Assembly: GCA_032622095.1 (NCBI GenBank)
Contig: CP136064.1
Span: forward strand, 260,999,863 to 261,063,862
DNA length: 64,000 bases
Direction: 5' to 3'
Source of the DNA: Siphonodentalium dalli
Taxonomy: Eukaryota > Mollusca > Scaphopoda > Gadilida > Siphonodentaliidae
In this document: positions 55,965 to 64,000 of the stretch, one piece after another
Layout: each line of letters starts with the position of its first letter
Numbering within the stretch: position 1 is the first letter of the stretch
Notes under the pieces: model-generated
Databases searched by the model: none
What the model was told of the DNA's origin: nothing
What the model saw: only the letters and a program-made list of their open reading frames with translations
Translations under genes and position numbers: made by a program

Positions 55965-56819
55965 TAGAGCCCGAAGCCGCCATCACACGCCGCCACCGCC
56001 AGCCATATTGGCCACAAGCCGCCGCCAGCCATATTATTTCTAACGCCAGCCACATTTAAAAATCTCCGCCGCCGGAATTGTAAAATGGCTGAGCCGTGTG
56101 CATGGGCTTATATGTCAAGCACAAACTGTACTGTGAATCGCAAAGAACTAAACCGCATTGCCTAATATTGGCATACTCGCATGGACACGGCATGGTTGTT
56201 ATATTATCAGAACACCTGGCCCCTTAATGTGGAATAGACTATCCCAATGCATGCTTTCATATAACTGAGTGGGCGCATCCATTCGGTATTGAACGGGTTA
56301 AAATATAAATTGTTTATATCGACAATACCCAGTCTCAGACATCACTGGCATTTGTCAATATATACACATAAGAATAGAAAATAGTTTGAAATATTATATA
56401 TCATTACTATCGGGTTCATCATTCAATGATGCATTCATATATCGCAAGATGCCAGTGATGATAGCAGTCTGAAGTCGACAGAAGTCCCAATGTAACTGCT
56501 TATACCTATTAGATGGGGAAACTACATAGTATATCCATGCCAGTCCTTCGTGAATTTTCGCCATAATGGAAAAGCCCAACATCAAAAGATTACGTGTGGT
56601 CTGGAATGCTACGGATTCACCACAAACGCTAAAAAAAACGGCGTCTATAACCGGTAACAGGGGATTAGGAACATTTCGGAAACGATAACATCTCAGCCGG
56701 CTGAGCCGCCATATTTCGTCAGCCACGAACGTCGTGACTGAGCCGGCTTAGCTAGCTAACCAGCCACGAAAATCGGTTGAGCCAGCCATGAAAACTATTT
56801 GTCGTGGCTTCGGGGTCTA
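55965..56819. mobile_element. Non-autonomous hAT element, 855 bp, 7/8 TSD
   Basis: Tips TAGAGCCCGAAGCC and, inverted at the right, TAGACCCCGAAGCC; flanks catacggg (55957-55964) and catacagg (56820-56827). Both subterminal regions have many 'gccagcca' and 'gagccgg' repeats, the dense-subterminal-repeat layout of hAT elements. The 110-codon minus ORF (56394-56726) has no transposase motif. Confidence 0.82.
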
Positions 56820-57144
56820 CATACAGGCATAGTGTATTCTAATAAATATAAACTCAAAGAGTATAATTATGCTCATAATACTTAGCTTTCTGTTTTTCAA
56901 ATAAGCATTCCAGCAATGTGTTATACTAATTTTGAGCTATTCAATTCAAGGTCTGCATCTTTGGTGCTATGAAAGTTGCTTCTATGCTAATATTTGGAAT
57001 ATACTGTTTCACATTTTATTCCACATATAGATTGCAAACAAAATAAACAGAAGAAACCTTCTGTGAGGCATTTATTAAAGCAACAGAGCTCCTGATTCTA
57101 TTAAATCTATTCATTATATTATATATTGTTTATCATTGGATATA

Positions 57145-57800
57145 AGGTTTTGCACCTGTCCGTCCATCTGTCTGTGCGTGCATCCGTACTTCCATCCGAT
57201 GTCTGTTCATGTCATAACTTGAACAGTAGTACTTGGATCTCGATGAAATTAGGTATGGATGTTCACTACTATGATGACATTGAATAGAGGGTTCCATCGT
57301 TTTGTTTGGATTTTCCATTCTAGAGTTATTCATCTTTGTTTATCTGGAAATGTTGCTTTTTGGTCCGTCTGGTGTCTGTTCATGTCATAACTTTAACAGT
57401 TGTGCTGGGATCTCAATGAAATTTGGTATGGATGTTCACTACTATGAGGACATTAAATAGAGGGTTCCATCGTTTTGTTTGGATTTCCATTCTAGAGTTA
57501 TTCATCTTTGTTTATCTGGAAATGTTGGCTTTTTGGTCCATCTTGTGTCTGTTCATGTCGTAACTTCAACAGTTGTGCTGGGATCTCAATGAAATTTGGT
57601 ATGGATGTTCACTACTATGAGGACATTAAATAGAGGGTTCCATCGTTTTGTTCGGATTTTCCATTCTAGAGTTATACATCTTTGTTTACCTGGAAATGTT
57701 GGCTTTTTGTTCCGTCTGGTGTCTGTTCATGTCGTAACTTCAACAGTTCTGCTGGGATCTCAATGAAATTTGGTATGGATGTTCACCAAAGTGTGGCAAT
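57145..57800. repeat. 173-bp tandem repeat, about 3.5 units
   Basis: 'gtctgttcatgtc' recurs at 57201, 57373, 57546 and 57721. Units share 'gatctcaatgaaatttggta' and 'agagggttccatcgttttgt'. The first unit is preceded by 'gtccgtccatctgtctgtgc'. Confidence 0.8.
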
Positions 57801-58263
57801 TGTATACAAAATGTATTAACCTTGTCCACTAAATTCAATTCGAGCAGTTTTAGCATTGTTCAAACAATTACATTCTTGATGACATGTATGGGCCTAAGGG
57901 GGTCCACGGTTATTTCAGGCAATTGTTTTACAAGTATCCATCAAAGTCATGTGAACAGAATATATTTGACTTCTGAGTCGGGACCCATTTTCAGGCTTGA
58001 CCTGAGTTGAGGGATATCTCAATGTGCCATTCCGATCGACACATCACCATTTTATTTTGATAAGATATCATAATTTGTTCACACTCTGAATCAATCTCAT
58101 AATTTGAGCAATGAACACTTATACCGAGTTTGTGTCTTCATAAATCTGATTTATATTAATTAAAATGAGAATTTTCTCACTGAAACAGACTGAAACATAA
58201 TATTGTCAAGATTCAAAACTGTAAAATGGTGGAGAAAGGGTATAAAATCAGATCATTCAGCTT

Positions 58264-58440
58264 TAACCCTTCCATGACTGGAGCTTTCTGAAACTTAGCG
58301 AAAACCCTGTGCCAATGCATTCTCTTATATATGTGAGTCTCCCATAGGGAGCCTCGCATATATAAGAGAATGCATTGGCATAACAATATTACCTTGACCT
58401 TGTAAGCCAGTGAATTCTCAAATATATGCGACATAGTTTT
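58264..58440. repeat. Double-hairpin cassette, right half truncated
   Basis: Begins after 'ttaacccttccatgactgga'. The first hairpin is intact ('gccaatgcattctcttatat', loop 'gtctcccatagggagcc'); the second breaks off at 'gaattctcaaatatatgcga'. Confidence 0.65.
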
Positions 58441-58444
58441 GTGA

Positions 58445-60660
58445 AATCTATAGTCATCACTCCCCGTCCGTCCATCCGTCCGTCAACAATTCTTTAAACA
58501 TCTTTCTCCAGAACTATAAGAGTGAATGGGTTCATATTTGTTAAGGATGTTCATGTTTGATCCGATATAAGTCCACTCATCGAAGGACCTAGAGATCCAT
58601 TGGTTTAGTTAAATAAATTAACCTGGCTGAGTGGTGGTTAACAAAACACTCTTACACACAAACATACTGGTTGAACCCAGCCCATGCAGCTTTGTGAAAC
58701 CCGCTGCTCTACAAGAAAAACTATTTGTGCTGTTTATTTCAATTTTGGTATGTATAGATTCCTAGGATCATGCAGTAGTTTGATATCTTATCAGTTTATA
58801 AAGGTGTTATAATGTTATCCTTTTGTCGATGTAATGAGGTTTATAGCAATTACTAGTATATTGGTAGCATATCTCTATATGATACGGTATGCCATGGATG
58901 ATGATGACAAAGCCTTCCATAAAGCTTGTTGTTACCTTAAATTTGGGGAATAATAATGGTCCTGTATCTCTTGACATGGTTTAAATTATTATGGAATCAT
59001 AATGGGTCGAAATAAAATAAAATTCAGTTCTTGTAAAATTTTATAAGGTAAGTTGATGAGATGTTTAAGGTTGTTTTTAATTATGCACTCAGACCCGATA
59101 GTCTTGTGATTGAGCGACTCCACAGTCATTGACTGTCTTGTATTTAGACAGGCCTATTAGTACTGATTTGGATATATTATGATACCTTATATTATAGGGA
59201 CTGAAGTCTCATTTGGTGAGTTATATGGAATTCATGAATATTCAAAAGCTTCATATATGGAATGCTACTCCAGAACTTTGACCTGTAGCAGTGAATGGAT
59301 CCAATATGGTAGTGACTCGGTTATTAAAGGTCCACTTAATTTTCGAGTCGCCAATTTTTTTTTTTATAGTGATTTGATATACGATTTTAATAACAATCTA
59401 TGCCATAAAATATGATTAAAATACTATGATTCATCACTATTTGAAACATCTGTGTCTCAGAAGATGCCCACAGAGAAATAGAAAACTGATTAAATAATAG
59501 AATGATGTTATAATTATGCAGGGGTATTGTGCAGCATTGTGAATAATTATACATGAAGTGCAAGTGTGAAATAATACCTTTTAATAATACAGCAATAGAA
59601 ATACACGATGTTGTCAATAGGTTGGTTTGGATTCAAGTGGTGGGTTTCCGTCAGCCTCGTCATCTCGTGAACTTCCGGCTATCTTCGGGCATCCTCGGTG
59701 GTCTCCGGATTCTCCCGTATCTTCGCTCCAATATCGCTATATTGGAGCCGTTTGCCGAGAAGTATCTATTTGATACAGGTTTTACTCTACCAGGCCTAAC
59801 TATTAAAACCCATAAATACAACACTCTTCCCCATTTTAATAAAAAGAACGACCAACCTACTCTAAAATTCAGGGAAGGTGGATATACAAATACCTCTTGG
59901 CCCAAAATGAGGCAGCAAAGTTCTCAGAGACATGGTTACCACCTCTCTGAGACCTCTCAATGAACACCGCTCTGATGGGTTCCAAAAACCCCTGTTACGA
60001 ACCCACGAGCCAAAACAGGGTTACTTGCTTGTGTTAAACCCTTAACAAATTCTAGCTAAATGAATTTTGAACTACAGAATTTTGAAATTCAATCGTAGGA
60101 TCAGGTAATTTTATTACCATCAGCTGATAGTAATAAAAGGTACGAGTAATTGTCACGAGATATTTTGAATCTGGCATAGTTTTCGTGTGCTGAGATTTCT
60201 CTCGTGTCGGTGTGTTTTGCGTCAAAAGGACAGCAGTCCTCTTCATCGGGAAATTGTCAAATCAACTAATGGCTCTGTATGAGATAAGCTCTAACGTATG
60301 TCATTTGACTTATTTCTTGCTAAGTTTAATTTGATATATTTCCCCGATCCGCATCATATATTCAATTTAACCCCATATATTCAGACTGCAGCTGCAGTCT
60401 AACCATCTTCAATATTTATGCGATTATTCAAACATTATCGTGGACCATTGATGAGAGTTAGCAAACTCTCATAAACTTCCCCTTGGGTAGGCCCATCTCT
60501 GAGATGGTCTATTATACAGCTTATGCTTGCGATGTTTTGATATTTTGTTTTATTTTAGAGTTATTGTTCTTCGTTAAATGTTACTGTTAACGATTCTTGA
60601 GTTCTCACAATTGGATGATGACAATACGATTGGAAACCATTTTGTGAGTGGAAATCATGG
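58445..60660. other. No supported gene
   Basis: Holds a 136-codon plus ORF (59553-59963) without recognisable domains; a Ser/Arg-rich stretch around 59640-59760 is GC-richer than its surroundings. Near 58441-58560 is a fragment of the 'ccgtccatccgtccgtcaac' repeat style. Nothing further. Confidence 0.35.
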
Positions 60661-60663
60661 AAT

Positions 60664-61245
60664 GTGTTTCAAATATATATACATTCCCAAACAATGTATT
60701 GTTACCGGAAAGTAGGAATACAACAACTTGTGGATTGGCGGGTGCCTACATATGCCACTAAAAAGAGGGTGCAGACTTTACAACATAAACAACCCCCTAC
60801 TCTCATATCTAATCGGGACCAATGGGTGATAGTGTTAGTTGGCCCTATACTGCTGGGTGATAATGTTATCTTCAGCAACGAGTGCCGACTCCCGTGCACT
60901 TATAATGATACACATACAAATGAAGGCAATGTTAGTGGTGAATTGGAAGAAACACAGAAATTAGTTAATCCCTATTTAATTTCTACCGAACGCCAATCCA
61001 CTAGACACGACACCAGAAAGGTAAATAGAAACATAAGATATAAACAGAAACTCTATGGTAATATTCGAGCCTTGGTCCGTAATCGTTTTCATTATGGTCA
61101 TGTGATTAAACGCTCTTTATTGTCTATTCAGCAGAACAGAATGGAGGTTAGGATAAGGCATACTGTTGTAACTATATTTAAATTAGGCACTCTCGGATCA
61201 ACAGCAAGTTCAGATGTTCATTATGGTTTATCTCAAATTTTGTAA
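60664..61245 (+). pseudogene. 193-codon ORF, possible Tc1/mariner transposase remnant
   Basis: Longest plus ORF in the right third outside repeats. Around 60870-60910 it reads GDNVIFSNECRLPCTYNDT; in Tc1-type transposases the second catalytic Asp lies in a very similar block (VIFSDESRF then a short loop). Here the Asp position reads Asn, so it would be inactive. A 'CHRTN' block near 61800 faintly recalls the next conserved region, but the distance is too long. The rest (basic, RNIRYKQKLYGNIRAL) I do not recognise. It could equally be an unrelated ORF. Confidence 0.3.
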
Positions 61246-61658
61246 ACATTACTTTCTGTTGCTATATATTTCTGTTCTGGCAATATATGAAACTCTCTGC
61301 AATGCAGATGTGCCTTTAACAATAGCATGAGTATTCTCTTCTGAACAGCAGGTCAGAAGAGACAAGATGCTTGTGAGCTTGAGTGATCATTTCAGTATCA
61401 ATCCTACATTTGATGGAAGCCTATATTTAAGGAAGGCTGTCACTATACTTAGATGCAGGAGATTGGGAACGAGAGCAGCAGCTCTGTCCCGTTTGTCTTG
61501 TGTTACACGCCCCTGTTCTGTGTTACGACTGAGTTTTATTGTAACTAGGACTTTTGTTGACACATTGAAATAGTTACTTGGCGCCCATTCTGCTGAATGG
61601 GTGCAATGTTTGAGGTTAGATGCGACCCTGTGCTGGAAAACGCATAATCGCTGGTGGT

Positions 61659-61660
<2 letters not shown>

Positions 61661-61731
<71 letters not shown>
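61661..61731. repeat. (TA)n microsatellite, about 70 bp
   Basis: Uninterrupted TA dinucleotides. The ORFs reading YIYIYI across it on both strands are artefacts. Confidence 0.95.
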
Positions 61732-61733
<2 letters not shown>

Positions 61734-62246
61734 TCTGACATTATATGACTCCATTTCCCCTTTTTCCTTTAGGCACAAGGCATCGCGTGAAAACAGCAGT
61801 TGTCACCGAACCAATGCAGCCATTATATATATGTGGAATATAATTGCCGAACAATAATTAATTATTATCCACCATGGTCAAGGAAAAATTAGACAATGAG
61901 GGATATGAGGTATACAAATATACGTCAATTGATTAAATTGACGTCCACAAATCGGCAAAAATTGATTTGGAATGCACAATAATTGTGACGAAATGCTCGT
62001 GGATGTAGTTAACACCATAATTATATGTCGATACATATGTAATTTATCTACATGTGTGCCCAAAAACCAGCTGGCTTTGGTGAATGAAAATTGGTATAAA
62101 AAACAGGCCACATATCTATCATACACTTTTTAATCACTCCATTTACCCCGTTAAAAATAGAAAAAAGTATTTTCCTATGAGATCACAACTTAATTATTGT
62201 CGCGATGGAAGGGTATACGAGGTCCGTGCATTATACATGGAGAGTG

Positions 62247-64000
62247 TTAGTGCAAGAAGCTTTTTGCTTTCTTTCGCCATAACAGTGTGAACATCCATAA
62301 TGACGAAAATGGTGTGATTACAGCCCTGGCTACTAGTTCATTACTAGTGTAACATTTCAATGATTTGTGCAAGACACAGCGAGGACCATTCATTTTGGTT
62401 GACTTTTTGCAAATTTGTTTTTCCTTAGTTTGTTCGACTGTGGTTTCAGTATTTGAACATATTGAAAATATAGAGTTAGTGCGCCTTGTTTCTTTCTTGA
62501 TTACGCAAGGCCCTACTCTGATAACATGTGTTTCTGGCATGTCAGTACTGGACAAACTATTATCACTCTGGTGCGATTCGACAAATTTAGCCGTTTCGGA
62601 TGATTTAGTATTATTTGTGACGTCACACTGTGGTTGCATTTCGAGCGACTGTGTGTCCCACGATTGTGGTGTAGAAATGATCGTTTTGGATTTTAAACAG
62701 AACACGTTACTTGTTTGCAATGAAATTTGCGACAGAGAGCGGAGACACTGATCGGAAATACCACTTAAATTTGATGTATTTGATTGCGATTTCAGCAGAA
62801 ATCGTTCGTTAGATTCTTCGTTATTTAGTGTGTTCGATTGCGATTCCCACCGTAGAAATCGTTCACGAGATTCATCTTTGGATGTATTTGATTTTGATAG
62901 CGATTTCAGCAGAATTCGTTCATTAAATTCATCTTTACTTCTCCCGTTGTTCCATTGAGGAAATGATATGGATTTATCTACAACATGTATATCTCTAGTT
63001 CGCGGCGGACTGTCGTTTTCCGGTTCAAAATAATCACACGATAAATCTATCACATCTTGGTTCGTAATATTGGCATCGCCAAAAGTTACGTTTCGGTTAA
63101 ATTGGTGGAATCGAACATGTTCTATAGCAGCAGCCATAGACTCTGTTGGGGTAGACACTTCTCGAAACTTTAGTTCTTCGACTTGCGGCCGATCATTATC
63201 ACCGAACCTATTCCCCATTTCAATAAGGATTTCCTTGAACGTCATATGCGAACTATTTTCTTCGAGCGACTTGTGATGGTCGAGGGCGGAACCCTCCAGA
63301 CAAGATGACAGTGTAGCTTTACATTCGGCTTTATTCCAACGTTGAAATTCAGCAAATGAACGGAATTCGAAGTCAAACGGCTGCCCAGTTACTTTACCGC
63401 CCTTTGATAATGGTATTTGTGGCGTTATTGAGTTTACTCCATTTATAGATACATCTCGAAAATAATTTTGTCTGGGTCCCGTGTCAGCAGACGCAGGCAT
63501 ATTTTGGGCTGGTTTTGCATTTACCTTCTCGCGCCCGGATGTTACTGAAATTCCACTGATTGTTGGTTCCCGTAATGTGTTTTGGTCAGACCGACGTTGA
63601 AATGTTATGTCAACATCACCCCTTTCTGGCGATGTGGTTAGATTTTCCGTTGTAACAGTTTGGTAACCACCATAAACTTGTCCGTCAGTTCCGCTAATTG
63701 TTATTGGAACATTTTGCATAGGTGGGTTAGTTGGAATTCCGCCAGATGGATATTGTTGCATTGGAACATTCTGAGTAGTAACTAAACTCAGATTGTTGGC
63801 CTGGACCATGATCGGAGGGTTATTTGGTACCTGTATCCGAAGTACTGAAGGATTGATTGTTGTCCCCACGGGGAAACTTTGCCCATTCCCCATTGACTGC
63901 ATCCCGGAAACTGTCTGGGCAGAAGGGATGGCTCCGGCAATCATGTTTGTCGCTACATACATCATTGCCTGATTTAAATAGCCCCCAGGCGGGATTTGAA
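62247..64000 (-). CDS. Gag-like protein, N-terminus beyond window edge
   Basis: Open frame on the minus strand from the window edge to a stop at 62247, at least 583 codons; an internal Met pair at 63960-63965 is not necessarily the start because the frame stays open to 64000. The N-terminal third is Pro/Gln/Thr-rich. A Gag-like capsid region then reads FRSFAEFQRWNKAECK and SSCLEGSALDHHKSLEENSS and MTFKEILIEMGNRF, the pattern of Ty3/gypsy-type Gag. The C-terminal third has three imperfect repeats (SNERFLLKSQSN, SRERFLRWESQSN, FNERILLKSLSKSN). No zinc knuckle, protease or RT follows downstream. Either a solitary, truncated retroelement gag or a domesticated Gag-derived gene. Confidence 0.6.
   Translation of the reverse strand, partial: QIPPGGYLNQAMMYVATNMIAGAIPSAQTVSGMQSMGNGQSFPVGTTINPSVLRIQVPNNPPIMVQANNLSLVTTQNVPMQQYPSGGIPTNPPMQNVPITISGTDGQVYGGYQTVTTENLTTSPERGDVDITFQRRSDQNTLREPTISGISVTSGREKVNAKPAQNMPASADTGPRQNYFRDVSINGVNSITPQIPLSKGGKVTGQPFDFEFRSFAEFQRWNKAECKATLSSCLEGSALDHHKSLEENSSHMTFKEILIEMGNRFGDNDRPQVEELKFREVSTPTESMAAAIEHVRFHQFNRNVTFGDANITNQDVIDLSCDYFEPENDSPPRTRDIHVVDKSISFPQWNNGRSKDEFNERILLKSLSKSNTSKDESRERFLRWESQSNTLNNEESNERFLLKSQSNTSNLSGISDQCLRSLSQISLQTSNVFCLKSKTIISTPQSWDTQSLEMQPQCDVTNNTKSSETAKFVESHQSDNSLSSTDMPETHVIRVGPCVIKKETRRTNSIFSICSNTETTVEQTKEKQICKKSTKMNGPRCVLHKSLKCYTSNELVARAVITPFSSLWMFTLLWRKKAKSFLH

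Noticed and set aside
56394-56726. 110-codon minus ORF as a gene
   Set aside because: It is fully inside a TSD-bounded hAT element and has no recognisable domain.
61545-61857. YIYIYI-type ORFs
   Set aside because: Translation of a TA microsatellite.

Overview
This window is animal (metazoan) nuclear DNA. It is AT-rich, its genes are split by long GT-AG introns, and its intergenic and intronic DNA is packed with mobile-element debris. The style of the repeats (tandem 'cataactc...ggacaacaa' units, runs of ggacagacgg, palindromic mini-elements) and the two host genes point to a lophotrochozoan, most likely a marine bivalve. The species is an inference; no sequence search was possible.

Two host genes can be supported. 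(1) A TRAFD1/XAF1-like TRAF-type zinc-finger gene lies on the minus strand from 44035 to at least 7880. I could place eleven coding exons with matching splice phases, giving 656 codons; the 3' end was not found. It has five N-terminal C2HC/C2H2-type fingers, an acidic middle, two more C2HC fingers each split by an intron at the same place, and a low-complexity basic tail. (2) TIMM10, the mitochondrial small TIM chaperone, is on the plus strand in two exons (46098-46174 and 52276-52480), complete at 93 residues with both CX3C motifs. The two genes are head to head, about 2.06 kb apart between start codons. The DNA just before TIMM10 carries two CACGTG E-boxes and reversed CCAAT boxes.

The rest is transposon-derived. 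From left to right: TTAA-flanked mini-elements and a foldback hAT family (0.2-10.6 kb, several with exact 8-bp target duplications); a three-level nest at 11.1-18.2 kb (a DIRS-type tyrosine-recombinase retroelement inside one hAT element inside another); a 4.7-kb array of a 51-bp repeat (19.6-24.3 kb) in a TRAFD1 intron; another nest at 28.6-31.5 kb; TTAA elements with two insertions at 33.5-34.5 kb; a 3.7-kb hAT element carrying a satellite of about 160 bp (36.8-40.4 kb); a small hAT element whose tip and target site form part of a 27-bp minisatellite (40.5-41.4 kb); hAT and piggyBac-like elements in the TIMM10 intron; and retrotransposon-type Gag sequence running off the right edge.

I see no operon, CRISPR array, rRNA or tRNA. 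The strongest candidates for something new are the frame logic of the duplicated TRAFD1 exon pair, the nested DIRS/hAT structure with mini-elements sharing the DIRS tip, the double-hairpin cassette found inside different TTAA backbones, the minisatellite built from a transposon end, and the isolated Gag-like ORF.
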